Assembly: GCF_026005215.1 (NCBI RefSeq)
Contig: NZ_BPMA01000027.1
Span: 1 to 64,000 of the forward strand
From: Capnocytophaga catalasegens
GTDB taxonomy: Bacteria > Bacteroidota > Bacteroidia > Flavobacteriales > Flavobacteriaceae
Direction: 5' to 3'
Length of the DNA stretch: 64,000 nt
Positions within the stretch are counted from its first letter, which is position 1. Each line of letters starts with the position of its first letter. The position numbers and the translations under genes were made by a program. Shown piece after piece: positions 34,729 to 43,925 of this stretch. The notes beneath the pieces were generated by a model. It did not search any database, was not told where the DNA came from, and saw only the letters and a program-made list of their open reading frames with translations.

Positions 34729-36351
34729 ATGATACGAATTATCATAATATTTTTCATTTTTTTGACTCCTGTTTTTCTTCGGGGACAAACCAATGATTCC
34801 ATTGTGAAACATCTTGTCAAGGTAATAGAAAACAGTTCCATTTATTCGAAAGAGAAAGAAAAATATATTCTTTCACTAAAGGCTATGCTCCAAATGAGTG
34901 ATGTGTCAGAAACACAATTGTTCCATATCAACGAACAAATTAGTGAGCAATATCGAAAATACAAAGTTGATTCAGCGATTCATTATACACTGAAAAACAA
35001 AGAATTAGCAATACATTTAGGGAGTAATTTGTCTGAAAAAGTAAATTTGCAATTGGCAAAACTCTACGCAGTTAAAGGATTGTATGTAGAGTCGCGCAAA
35101 CTATTAGATGCTATTGAGAAAAATAAATTAGATACACTTCTTTTACAAGAATATTACATTATAAATAACAATTTTTATAGCAATTACGGACTTAGTACCA
35201 ATGACCGAACGTATTTTAAGCTAAGTGAAGAATATAGAGACTCTTTACTGATGCTCTTGCCCGAGCATAGTTTTTTATATCAATTAGAAACTTCTACAAA
35301 GAATATAGCACCTTTACAAAACTACGAATTAGCTCAAAAACAATTACTTACATTGTTAGAAAAAACACATGATGATGATCCAAATCGAGCTATTATTGCG
35401 TATTTTCTTGGGCTTATTTACAAGCGAAAAGGCAATATTAAATTGCAAGAAAAATATTTTTCTATTTCAGCTATTGCAGATATTAAAAATAGTATTAAAG
35501 ACAATGCTTCTTTGCAGAGTTTAGCACTTACTTACTACGAATTGGGAGATATAGACAAAGCCTATTTATTTATCAAAGCGGCTATTGATGATGCTGTTTT
35601 TTGTAATGTTCGCTATCGAGAACAAGAAGGAACTTCTTTTTACACAATTATAAATACTGCTTACGAAGAAAAAGAACAACGTCAGAAAAAACAATTACGA
35701 AATTATCTCTTACTGATTAGTTTCTTGTCCATTGCACTTATCGGAATGCTTTGGTACGTGTATAAACAAATGAAACACCTAATACAAGTTCGTCGAGAAC
35801 TCCGTCACACCAATATACAACTCAAAGAACTTAACTCTGAACTGAGTTTTATCAATCAAAGTCTGCAAGAGTCAAACCATATTAAGGAAGAATATATTGC
35901 TCATTTTTTCAATTTGTGTTCTTCGTATATTGATAAAATAGAAAACTATAGAAAATTATTGTACAAACGTGCGTTGAACAATCAGTTTCAAGAAGTAACC
36001 AAGTTGCTGAAATCAACAACTTTGGTTGAAAAAGAATTGGAAGAATTATATAAAAATTTTGATGCTATTTTTTTGAATATTTATCCGAATTTCGTTGAAG
36101 AATTTAATAATTTGCTACAACCTCAAGAACATATTTTTCCCAAAAAAGGAGAACTTCTTAACACTGAATTACGTATCTTTGCACTGATTCGTTTAGGAAT
36201 TACTGACAGCTCGAAAATAGCTGATTTTCTGCGATATTCATTACGTACGGTTTATAATTATCGTGTAAAAGTGAGAAATAAATCAGCCGTTTCACGCGAC
36301 GAATTTGAAGAGCAGGTGCAAAAAATAAGCGTATTTAGTACGAAAAAATAA
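34729..36351 (+). CDS. TPR-membrane-HTH regulator, DUF6377-like
   Basis: A 540-residue protein. A signal peptide (to VFLRGQ) is followed by TPR-like helices (residues ~30-310), one membrane helix (LLLISFLSIALIGMLWYVYK), a short coiled coil, and a cytoplasmic C-terminal domain with EEYIAHFFNLCSSYIDKIEN and a helix-turn-helix ending SKIADFLRYSLRTVYNYRVK. This is the DUF6377-type Bacteroidota regulator layout: a periplasmic TPR sensor coupled to a DNA-binding tail. The ATG at 34729 is used rather than a TTG at 34720. The ABC ATPase follows within ~30 bp. Confidence 0.85.
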   Translation: MIRIIIIFFIFLTPVFLRGQTNDSIVKHLVKVIENSSIYSKEKEKYILSLKAMLQMSDVSETQLFHINEQISEQYRKYKVDSAIHYTLKNKELAIHLGSNLSEKVNLQLAKLYAVKGLYVESRKLLDAIEKNKLDTLLLQEYYIINNNFYSNYGLSTNDRTYFKLSEEYRDSLLMLLPEHSFLYQLETSTKNIAPLQNYELAQKQLLTLLEKTHDDDPNRAIIAYFLGLIYKRKGNIKLQEKYFSISAIADIKNSIKDNASLQSLALTYYELGDIDKAYLFIKAAIDDAVFCNVRYREQEGTSFYTIINTAYEEKEQRQKKQLRNYLLLISFLSIALIGMLWYVYKQMKHLIQVRRELRHTNIQLKELNSELSFINQSLQESNHIKEEYIAHFFNLCSSYIDKIENYRKLLYKRALNNQFQEVTKLLKSTTLVEKELEELYKNFDAIFLNIYPNFVEEFNNLLQPQEHIFPKKGELLNTELRIFALIRLGITDSSKIADFLRYSLRTVYNYRVKVRNKSAVSRDEFEEQVQKISVFSTKK

Positions 36352-36380
36352 AAATGACTTTTCAAAAATTAGGAACAAAT

Positions 36381-37316
36381 ATGCTACAAATAAAAAATCT
36401 GTCTTTTGCATATCAGGACAAAAAAGTTTTGGACACAATCAATTTTTCTGTCAAAAATGGTAGTCATTTGTCTATTATTGGAGAGAGTGGTTGCGGAAAA
36501 AGTACATTACTCAAAGCTATTTACGGGCTTTTTGATATTGAACAAGGAACTATTTTTTTTGCAAATGAAAAAGTTACAGGACCTGCAAAGAACTTAGTAC
36601 CTGGACATCCAAAAATGAAATATTTGGCACAAGATTTCGGACTGATGCCCTATATTACTGTGGCAGAAAATGTGGGAAAGTTTCTCTCAAATCTTGATTT
36701 GAAAAAAAAGAAAACACGTATTAACGAGCTTTTGCAAATGGTTGATATGCTTGATTTTGCCAACACAAAACCTTTGAACCTTAGTGGAGGACAACAACAG
36801 CGCGTGGCTCTGGCTATGAGCCTTGCCAAAGAACCTCAGGTATTGCTTTTAGATGAACCTTTTAGTCAAATTGATACATTTCACAAAAATTTTTTACGTC
36901 GTAATTTGTTCTCATATCTCAAAAACAAAGGGATTACTTGCTTGGTTGCTACGCACGATGTTACCGATGCACTGGCTTTCTCTGACCAAATATTAGTTCT
37001 AAAAGATGGAAAAATACAACAATTAGCACCAACTGAAAAACTCTACAATGAGCCTGCTAACCGGTATGTAGCTTCCCTTTTTGACGAAATAAATCTTATT
37101 GGTCATAATGGAAAAGAGAAAATATTATTTCCTCATCAAATTTCAATAATTGACAAAAGTAATTGGCAAGCTCAGGTAGTACAATCGTATTTTCAAGGTG
37201 GTTTTTATCGAATAGCGTGCCAGAGCAATGGAAATACTTTATTTGTAAATTATAACAAATCACTGCCTGTGGGCAAAATTATTTATTTGAAAGAAATTAA
37301 AAAAAATATATTTTAA
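36381..37316 (+). CDS. ABC transporter ATP-binding protein, Fe3+/polyamine-type
   Basis: A 311-residue ATPase: Walker A GESGCGKST (~residue 35), signature LSGGQQQRVALAMSLAKEP, Walker B VLLLDEPFSQID, and H-loop ATHDVTDAL. A C-terminal ~75-residue extension resembles a short TOBE-like domain. The nearest relatives in style are FbpC/PotA-type importer ATPases. No permease or binding protein is next to it, so it is an orphan ATPase here. The ATG at 36381 is chosen since the nine residues upstream precede the family start. Confidence 0.9.
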   Translation: MLQIKNLSFAYQDKKVLDTINFSVKNGSHLSIIGESGCGKSTLLKAIYGLFDIEQGTIFFANEKVTGPAKNLVPGHPKMKYLAQDFGLMPYITVAENVGKFLSNLDLKKKKTRINELLQMVDMLDFANTKPLNLSGGQQQRVALAMSLAKEPQVLLLDEPFSQIDTFHKNFLRRNLFSYLKNKGITCLVATHDVTDALAFSDQILVLKDGKIQQLAPTEKLYNEPANRYVASLFDEINLIGHNGKEKILFPHQISIIDKSNWQAQVVQSYFQGGFYRIACQSNGNTLFVNYNKSLPVGKIIYLKEIKKNIF

Positions 37317-37326
37317 AAATAAAAAA

Positions 37327-38397
37327 ATGATACATACTGAGTTTGTGCTTCCTGTATATGCGACCAAAATACTCGACAAAACCTACCAACACAAAGCACC
37401 GAGCAATATTGCTTTGGTCAAATATTGGGGAAAAAAAGAAAATCAAATACCTGCTAATCCGTCTGTAAGTTTCACATTAACAAAAAGTTATACGGAAACT
37501 TCTGTTAAACTGTTCCCTAAAAAAAATACAACAACTTATAGTTTTGATTTTTATTTTGAAAATAAGCTAAACGAAAGTTTTCGAGCCAAAATACATGCTT
37601 ACTTTGAACGAATTGCAGTATATTTGCCTTTTTTAAGTGAATTTCATTTTGAAATTCGTTCCGAAAATTCGTTTCCGCACAGTAGCGGTATTGCCTCTTC
37701 GGCAAGTGGTATGGCGGCTTTGTCAATTTGTTTGATGCAAATAGAGCGTGATTTTTGCCCAGAAATATCCGATGATTTCTTCTGGAAAAAAGCCTCTTTT
37801 CTGGCTCGCTTAGGCTCAGGAAGTGCTTGCCGAAGTATGCTTTCTGACCTTGTGGTATGGGGCGAACATACCGATATACAAGGGAGTTCTAACTTATATG
37901 GCATACCTTATCCCGACAAAGTACATTCTGTTTTTGCTCAATATCAAGATACGATTTTGCTTATTGACAAAGGGCAAAAACAAGTTAGTAGCTCGCAAGG
38001 ACATAACCTAATGCACGGGCATCCTTTTGCAAAAGAACGATTTGAGCAAGCACATTCTAATATTTCAAAACTTAAAAAAGCATTGCATCAAGGAGATATC
38101 GAAAGTTTTATACAAATTATTGAAAGTGAAGCTCTTACATTGCATGCAATGATGCTAACAAGTTTGCCTTATTTTATCTTGATGAAACCCAATACGTTAT
38201 CTGTTATTGAAAGAATATGGCGTTTTCGTAAAGAAACAAAAATTCCTGTTTGTTTTACCCTTGATGCAGGAGCTAATGTTCATCTCCTCTATCCAAAGCA
38301 ATACGAAGAAGAGGGAATTACCTTTATCAAAAGAGAATTGGTTGCTTTTTGTGAAAATGGTGAGTATATCTGCGATGAGGTAGGAGCTACTCTATAA
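37327..38397 (+). CDS. mvaD: Diphosphomevalonate decarboxylase
   Basis: A 356-residue GHMP-superfamily enzyme making isopentenyl diphosphate from mevalonate diphosphate. It has the family start KAPSNIALVKYWGKKENQIP, FPHSSGIASSASGMAALSIC (ATP-binding loop), LGSGSACRSM and late FTLDAGANVHLLYP. It lies 10 bp after the ABC ATPase gene and 26 bp before mutY. The mevalonate route is usual in Flavobacteriia. No other mevalonate genes are in the window. Confidence 0.94.
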   Translation: MIHTEFVLPVYATKILDKTYQHKAPSNIALVKYWGKKENQIPANPSVSFTLTKSYTETSVKLFPKKNTTTYSFDFYFENKLNESFRAKIHAYFERIAVYLPFLSEFHFEIRSENSFPHSSGIASSASGMAALSICLMQIERDFCPEISDDFFWKKASFLARLGSGSACRSMLSDLVVWGEHTDIQGSSNLYGIPYPDKVHSVFAQYQDTILLIDKGQKQVSSSQGHNLMHGHPFAKERFEQAHSNISKLKKALHQGDIESFIQIIESEALTLHAMMLTSLPYFILMKPNTLSVIERIWRFRKETKIPVCFTLDAGANVHLLYPKQYEEEGITFIKRELVAFCENGEYICDEVGATL

Positions 38398-38423
38398 TCT
38401 TTCGATATAATTACTTAAAATCA

Positions 38424-39470
38424 ATGACACATCATCAGTTCGAGTTTTCACAAATATTACTCAATTGGTATAATGTACAGAAGCGTAATCTGCCTTGGCG
38501 ACATACAACCAATCCGTATTATATTTGGCTTTCAGAGGTTATTTTGCAGCAAACCCGAGTAGTTCAGGGACTTCCGTATTATCAAGATTTTGTCAAAGCC
38601 TTCCCTACTATTGAAGATTTGGCAAATGCTTCCGAAGAAAAAGTATTAAAACTTTGGCAAGGACTTGGTTATTATTCACGAGCAAAAAATCTCCACGAAA
38701 CAGCCAAAATAGTTGCTTACACGTATCAAGGAGTTTTTCCAAAAACATATGATGAAATTATCAAACTAAAAGGAATTGGAGATTATACAGCCAGCGCTAT
38801 TGCATCTATTTGCTATCAAGAACCCCGAGCGGTGGTTGATGGCAATGTATATCGGGTTTTGAGCCGAATATTTGATATTGAAATACCTATCAATAGTTCA
38901 AAAGGAAATAAGTATTTTAAAGCGCTTGCCACAGAGCTTTTAGATAAAGAAAAAGCAGGACTATACAACCAAGCTATTATGGATTTTGGAGCTGTACAAT
39001 GCAAACCTCAATCTCCTGATTGTCAGCAGTGTGTGTTTTCTGAAAAATGCTTAGCGTATGTTCAAAACAAAATCTCGCAACTGCCTGTAAAAACAGGGAA
39101 AACAAAAGTACGCAATCGTTATTTTCATTATTGTATGGTTTTAGACCAAGAAAACAAAACCACTATTTTTCAAAAAAGAAAAAATAAAGATATTTGGCAA
39201 GGATTGTATGAATTTCCTCTGATTGAATTTGCCGAAGAGGTTTCTGACTTAGAAGTTATTAAGCTTATTCAAGCAAATTTTCCAGAAATAATTTCAATAG
39301 AAAAGAAATCAGAAAAAATACTTCATAAGCTATCACATCAAAATATTTATTCTTATTTTTGGATTATTTCTGTAAAAAAAATACATAAAAACGCTATTTG
39401 TTTAGAAAATATAAATAATTTTCCCACATCTATTTTACTAGCAAATTTTTTAAAAAACTTGCAAATATAA
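38424..39470 (+). CDS. mutY: A/G-specific adenine glycosylase
   Basis: A 348-residue base-excision repair enzyme removing A opposite 8-oxoguanine. The helix-hairpin-helix region has KLKGIGDYTASAIASICYQE, the catalytic Asp is in VVDGNVYRVLSRIF, and the 4Fe-4S ligands are C-x6-C-x2-C-x5-C in the stretch starting CKPQSPDC. The NUDIX-like C-terminal domain (residues ~230-348) is present. Order mutY-ssb-gldE-gldD is recognised in gliding Flavobacteriia. Confidence 0.95.
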   Translation: MTHHQFEFSQILLNWYNVQKRNLPWRHTTNPYYIWLSEVILQQTRVVQGLPYYQDFVKAFPTIEDLANASEEKVLKLWQGLGYYSRAKNLHETAKIVAYTYQGVFPKTYDEIIKLKGIGDYTASAIASICYQEPRAVVDGNVYRVLSRIFDIEIPINSSKGNKYFKALATELLDKEKAGLYNQAIMDFGAVQCKPQSPDCQQCVFSEKCLAYVQNKISQLPVKTGKTKVRNRYFHYCMVLDQENKTTIFQKRKNKDIWQGLYEFPLIEFAEEVSDLEVIKLIQANFPEIISIEKKSEKILHKLSHQNIYSYFWIISVKKIHKNAICLENINNFPTSILLANFLKNLQI

Positions 39471-39480
39471 ATTTTTTTAG

Positions 39481-39488
39481 TACCTTTG
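39481..39488 (+). promoter_or_regulatory. -7 box upstream of ssb
   Basis: TACCTTTG, 22 bp before the ssb ATG; -33 not clear. It would give ssb expression independent of mutY. Confidence 0.5.
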
Positions 39489-39510
39489 GAAAAAATATTA
39501 GGTATTTATT

Positions 39511-39903
39511 ATGAATAATTCTTTGAACAAAGTAATTTTGATAGGTCGCTTAGGTGATGTTGTAAAACTAACGTATTTTGACAATGGAAATTGTGTTGGT
39601 CGTTTTCCGCTTGCAACCGAAGAATCTTACACCAATCGAGAAGGACAGAAAACTACTTCGGTTGATTGGCATACCATTGTAGTTCGTAATAAAATGGCAG
39701 AAGTTTGTGAAAAATATTTGACCAAAGGTGATTTGATTTATATAGAAGGAAAACTTAAAAATCGCCAATGGCAAGCCGAAAACGGAGTTACTCACAACAT
39801 TACAGAAGTATATGCTACGGAATTCAAATTTTTGAATACTCGTTCGCAAGCACAGAAAGATGCAAATCAAGCGCAATACAATAGCAATCAAAACGAAAAA
39901 TAA
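39511..39903 (+). CDS. ssb: Single-stranded DNA-binding protein
   Basis: A 130-residue OB-fold protein: NKVILIGRLGDVVKLTYFDN, then SVDWHTIVVRNKMAEVCEKY and GDLIYIEGKLKNRQW, the core of bacterial SSB. The tail is short, ending QAQYNSNQNEK, and lacks the acidic DDDIPF-like tip used by SSB to recruit repair and replication proteins. That may mark a secondary paralog or a divergent tail. It sits between mutY and gldE. Confidence 0.93.
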   Translation: MNNSLNKVILIGRLGDVVKLTYFDNGNCVGRFPLATEESYTNREGQKTTSVDWHTIVVRNKMAEVCEKYLTKGDLIYIEGKLKNRQWQAENGVTHNITEVYATEFKFLNTRSQAQKDANQAQYNSNQNEK

Positions 39904-39933
39904 TCAAAATTTGTTTAACAAAAATAAATTATT

Positions 39934-41238
39934 TTGGATACAGAACCTCCCAATTTACAGATAGAATTTCTTCAAGACTCATTACTTTTACAAGGTATTA
40001 TTTTCTTTGTGCTTTTAGCTTGTTCAGCATTGATATCAGCATCAGAAGTAGCCTTATTTTCGCTTTCACAAACTGAAGTTAATACAGAGAAAGAAAGTAA
40101 TAACCCTTCGGGGGTTCTTATTGCAAAAATGCTTTCTAATCCTAAAAAATTATTAGCTACTATATTGATAGCTAATAATTTGGTAAATATCTCTATTACC
40201 TTAGTTTTTATCCCTATTGGCAATTTTCTCTTTGAAGGAATAGACCCAATTCTTCATCTTATTTTTGATGTTGGAGTAGTTACATTTTTTATTTTGCTTT
40301 TTGGAGAAATACTACCCAAAATCTATGCAAATCGGAACAATCTGTCTTTTGCTCAATTTATTATAAAACCTTTGCGTGTTTTGGAGGTGATTTTTTCTCC
40401 ACTTAGTATTCCTTTAACAAAGGGTATTTCTTTGATTAACAACAAATTAGGAAAACAAAAATCAAATATTTCTATCGGACAGCTCTCACAAGCCTTGGAA
40501 CTTACTTCTGAAGAAGAAACCACACAAGAAGAGCAAAAAATTCTTGAAGGCATTGTTTCTTTCGGAAATACAGAAACACGTGAGGTAATGCGCCCTCGTA
40601 TTGATATTTGCGCTATAAACGAGAATCTTTCTTTTGCTGAAATTTTGTCTATTATTGTTGAAAATGGATACTCGCGCGTACCTGTTTTCAAAGAAAATAT
40701 CGACAATATAACAGGTGTTATCTATGCTAAAGACTTGTTACCTTATCTGAACGAAGAAGATTTTGACTGGAAAACTATCAAACGTAAAGCAATTTTCGTT
40801 CCTGAAAATAAAAAATTAGATGATTTACTTTCCGAATTTCAAGCTAAGAAAATTCACTTGGCTGTTGTTGTTGATGAATATGGAGGCACTTCAGGAATTA
40901 TTACTCTGGAAGATATCATTGAAGAAATTGTAGGAGAAATAAGTGATGAGTACGATGTTGATGATTCTTTTTTCTCAAAAATAGACGAAAAAACATTTCT
41001 TTTTGAAGGAAAAACTCCAATGAAAGACTTTTACAGAATATTGAATATGCCTTCTGAGGTAGAACTTCTTTTTGAACAAGCACGTGGTGAGGCTGAAACT
41101 ATTGCAGGGTTTTTGTTAGAAATAGCTGGTGTTTTCCCTGAGAAAGGACAACAGATTTCTTTTGAAAATTACTTATTTGTTATAGAAAATATTGATAAAA
41201 AACGTATTAAACAGATAAAAATCATCAATAATGAATAA
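39934..41238 (+). CDS. gldE: Gliding motility-associated protein GldE (CNNM/CorC-like)
   Basis: A 434-residue membrane protein starting at a TTG codon (39934); no in-frame ATG lies between the preceding stop and the family start. An N-terminal DUF21/CNNM membrane domain (SALISASEVALFSLSQTEVN) is followed by two CBS domains (IDICAINENLSFAEILSIIV; DLLSEFQAKKIHLAVVVDEY) and a CorC-HlyC tail (GEAETIAGFLLEIAGVFPEK). GldE is linked to gldD in gliding bacteria. It overlaps gldD by 8 bp, so they are translationally coupled. Confidence 0.88.
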   Translation: MDTEPPNLQIEFLQDSLLLQGIIFFVLLACSALISASEVALFSLSQTEVNTEKESNNPSGVLIAKMLSNPKKLLATILIANNLVNISITLVFIPIGNFLFEGIDPILHLIFDVGVVTFFILLFGEILPKIYANRNNLSFAQFIIKPLRVLEVIFSPLSIPLTKGISLINNKLGKQKSNISIGQLSQALELTSEEETTQEEQKILEGIVSFGNTETREVMRPRIDICAINENLSFAEILSIIVENGYSRVPVFKENIDNITGVIYAKDLLPYLNEEDFDWKTIKRKAIFVPENKKLDDLLSEFQAKKIHLAVVVDEYGGTSGIITLEDIIEEIVGEISDEYDVDDSFFSKIDEKTFLFEGKTPMKDFYRILNMPSEVELLFEQARGEAETIAGFLLEIAGVFPEKGQQISFENYLFVIENIDKKRIKQIKIINNE

Positions 41239-41794
41239 ATTTTTTATCCTAATACTTGGAGTATGTTTTATAAGTTGTAAGAATGAAAATCTTCCCAAAC
41301 CCAAAGCCATGTTACGGCTCAATTACGGAGAAGCTCTATATGACACACTACATACGAATTGCCCTTTTTCTTTTGAAAAAAATACTAAATCCTTTCTCAG
41401 AAAAGAAAAAAATTGCAATATGGATATAGAATATCCTGCTATGAAAGCCACCGTTTATCTTACGTATCGAGCGATTGACAACAATCTAGATATACTACTT
41501 CGTGATGCACAAAAACTCACTTACGAACATGTTATCAAAGCCAGTAATATTATTGAACAACCGTATATTAACGCTAAGAGTCGAGTTTTTGGAATGTTTT
41601 ATGAAGTTGACGGAAATGCTGCATCACAATCACAATTTTATGTAACTGATAGCGTACATCATTTTCTTACAGGCTCTATTTATTTCAAGGTGAAACCCAA
41701 TTTTGACTCCATACAACCTGCAGCCAATTATCTAAAAAATGATATTCGGCACATAATGGAAACAATTGTATGGTCAAAAACACTCAAAAAATAG
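41231..41794 (+). CDS. gldD: Gliding motility lipoprotein GldD
   Basis: A 187-residue lipoprotein: MNKFFILILGVCFISCKN, lipobox Cys16. Family segments PKPKAMLRLNYGEALYD, CNMDIEYPAMKATVYLTYRA and VFGMFYEVDGNAASQSQFYV are present. GldD is required for gliding and is associated with type IX secretion in Flavobacteriia. It overlaps gldE and ends 19 bp before the convergent TatD gene. Confidence 0.92.
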   Translation: MNKFFILILGVCFISCKNENLPKPKAMLRLNYGEALYDTLHTNCPFSFEKNTKSFLRKEKNCNMDIEYPAMKATVYLTYRAIDNNLDILLRDAQKLTYEHVIKASNIIEQPYINAKSRVFGMFYEVDGNAASQSQFYVTDSVHHFLTGSIYFKVKPNFDSIQPAANYLKNDIRHIMETIVWSKTLKK

Positions 41795-41813
41795 TAGTTA
41801 TTGATAGTGAAAA

Positions 41814-42431
41814 CTATAAATTAAATAACGAAAGTTGTGTTTTTTTTAACTTCTCTACGGAAATATTACGTATTTGTGCTACTTTTTCGTATATTTCTTC
41901 TATTTTTATAGAACTATCATCAGTTTCAAGGAAAAAATCTGCATCAGAAAGCGAAAAAACAAGTTTTTGCAATTCGATTTTATATAAAATGGCTTTCCCA
42001 AAAGACAATTTGATATTGTTTTTTAGCAATTCGCATGCAATTTGTTCATTTTTTTGAAATCCGTGAAGAATCCACATTTGTCTTGGAGCAAATCTCTTCC
42101 GAAGAGCAATTACTTCTGAAAAAGATTTTACACAGTGAATAATCAAAGGTTTTTTTATTTCTTCTGAAAGGAGAATATGTTGCTCAAAAACAGCTGTTTG
42201 AATATCCAATCTTGTCAAAACATTCTTATCTAAACCACACTCTCCTATCAGTTTGCAATTTTCAGATTGGCTTTTTTTAATAACTTCTTGCATTTGTAAA
42301 TCCCAATTTTCAGCAATAAACCAAGGGTGTATTCCTATGGAAAAATAATGAGATAAAGGCGTGTCTTGCGGAAAATAATTCTGTATATCGCCCTGATTTA
42401 CAGCGTTGTGCGTGTGAATATTCAAATACAT
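41814..42431 (-). CDS. TatD-family metal-dependent hydrolase
   Basis: A 205-residue TIM-barrel hydrolase. Metal ligands are visible as HTH (MYLNIHTHN), the Glu in LIGECGLD, His in LIIHC, His in ILHGF and Asp in LETDDS. It is shorter than typical TatD (~255-265) but carries every ligand, so it is a compact member rather than a fragment. Family members are 3'-5' DNA exonucleases. It is the last gene of gpsA-flippase-tatD (gap 12 bp). Confidence 0.88.
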   Translation of the reverse strand: MYLNIHTHNAVNQGDIQNYFPQDTPLSHYFSIGIHPWFIAENWDLQMQEVIKKSQSENCKLIGECGLDKNVLTRLDIQTAVFEQHILLSEEIKKPLIIHCVKSFSEVIALRKRFAPRQMWILHGFQKNEQIACELLKNNIKLSFGKAILYKIELQKLVFSLSDADFFLETDDSSIKIEEIYEKVAQIRNISVEKLKKTQLSLFNL

Positions 42432-42443
42432 AAATAGTGGAAG

Positions 42444-43880
42444 TTATTTTAGAACCTTCTTTTTTTCAGAAAAATAAACTATCCCGACAAAAAGAAAAAG
42501 AAAAAGCGTTCCTGTAATCATATTTCGATTCAGTAGGTAAAAATTTAGCATAGTTGTCCCTACACTGAATAACAAGTACAATCCTATTTTACGTAGATTG
42601 TAAGGAATTGGATACTTCTTCTGCCCAATAACAAAAGATAACGTCATCATAGTAGCGTAAGCAAGTAAGGTGGCTATGGCTGCGCCACGATAGCCTATTA
42701 GCGGAATTAAAGCCAGATTAGCTACAATGGTTACTACTCCTCCGACAATAGAAATTACTGCTCCATAGTGAGTTTTATCAGTTATTTTGTACCAAACGGA
42801 CAAGCTATGATAAATACCTAAACATAAATTGGCAAAAAGAACAAAAGGCACTATCCAAAGAGCTTCCCAATATGTTGGGTTAGGTATTAGAATTCTCTTC
42901 AAAATATCGGTATATACACTGACAAACAACAAAATAAACGAACCAAAAATAATAAATACCCGTGTTATTTTGGCGTACGACTTGGGCGCATTTTTATCTT
43001 GTGCCGTACTAAAAAAGAAAGGCTCTATTCCTAACTTATATGCCGTTATGAAAAGCGTCATAAAAACACCCATTTTGTAACAAGCTGAGTAAATACCAAC
43101 CGTTGCATCGGCAACTTCGGGTGGATACAACATTCGAATAAAAATTCGGTCAAAGGCCTCATTGATTGAAAAAGCAATTCCAGCAATAAGAATAGGTAGT
43201 GCATATCGTATCATTTTCTTCCAGAGAGAGAAAGAAAATTCTAATTTCATTTTAAAATAAATCGGTAATAAAACCAAAAAAGTCATCAAACTGGCAATAA
43301 AATTGGCAATAAATATATACGTAACCAAATCTTCTTGTTCTAAGAAATTATATATTTGTGGGGCAAATTTTGCCATATCGGGCATCATTTTGAAATAAAA
43401 TACATTGATTATCAAATTCACAAAAACATTGCCTGTTTTGATAATTGTGTATGAAACTGATTTTCCTTCGTTGCGCAACCAAGCCAGAGGAATAGCTACC
43501 AATGTATCTAAGGCTAAAATACCGATGGCGTATTTTATAAATAACTCCGAATACTGAAAATGGAAAGCAATGTTACTTTTGAATATCCAGAAAAGTATAA
43601 AAAACAAAAACGTAGTTGCTACAATACTTAGCATCGTTGTAGATTTTACGTTTTCTTTATCTGTTTCTTTGTTAATAAAACGAAAAAAAGCCGTTTCCAT
43701 ACCATACGTAAGCAACACATTGCCCAATATCATATAAGCAAAAATGCCTTGATACACTCCATATTGTTCTTTTTCCAAATTATCAATGTGCAATGGAGTA
43801 AGTATCAGATTCAATATACGAGGCAAAACGGTGGCTATTCCGTAGATAGCAGTATGTTTGAAAAGGCTGCTTAGTTTCAT
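42444..43880 (-). CDS. Polysaccharide flippase-like membrane protein (MOP superfamily)
   Basis: A 478-residue protein with about 14 membrane helices and a start typical of Wzx/O-antigen flippases (FKHTAIYGIATVLPRILNLI, YGVYQGIFAYMILGNVLL). It would export a lipid-linked oligosaccharide or related lipid. No glycosyltransferase genes are next to it, so the substrate is unknown. It lies 45 bp after gpsA and 12 bp before tatD. Confidence 0.86.
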   Translation of the reverse strand: MKLSSLFKHTAIYGIATVLPRILNLILTPLHIDNLEKEQYGVYQGIFAYMILGNVLLTYGMETAFFRFINKETDKENVKSTTMLSIVATTFLFFILFWIFKSNIAFHFQYSELFIKYAIGILALDTLVAIPLAWLRNEGKSVSYTIIKTGNVFVNLIINVFYFKMMPDMAKFAPQIYNFLEQEDLVTYIFIANFIASLMTFLVLLPIYFKMKLEFSFSLWKKMIRYALPILIAGIAFSINEAFDRIFIRMLYPPEVADATVGIYSACYKMGVFMTLFITAYKLGIEPFFFSTAQDKNAPKSYAKITRVFIIFGSFILLFVSVYTDILKRILIPNPTYWEALWIVPFVLFANLCLGIYHSLSVWYKITDKTHYGAVISIVGGVVTIVANLALIPLIGYRGAAIATLLAYATMMTLSFVIGQKKYPIPYNLRKIGLYLLFSVGTTMLNFYLLNRNMITGTLFLFLFVGIVYFSEKKKVLK

Positions 43881-43925
43881 TTTTTAGTATTAAAATGTTT
43901 ATTTTTCTGTCTGTTACAAAAAAAT

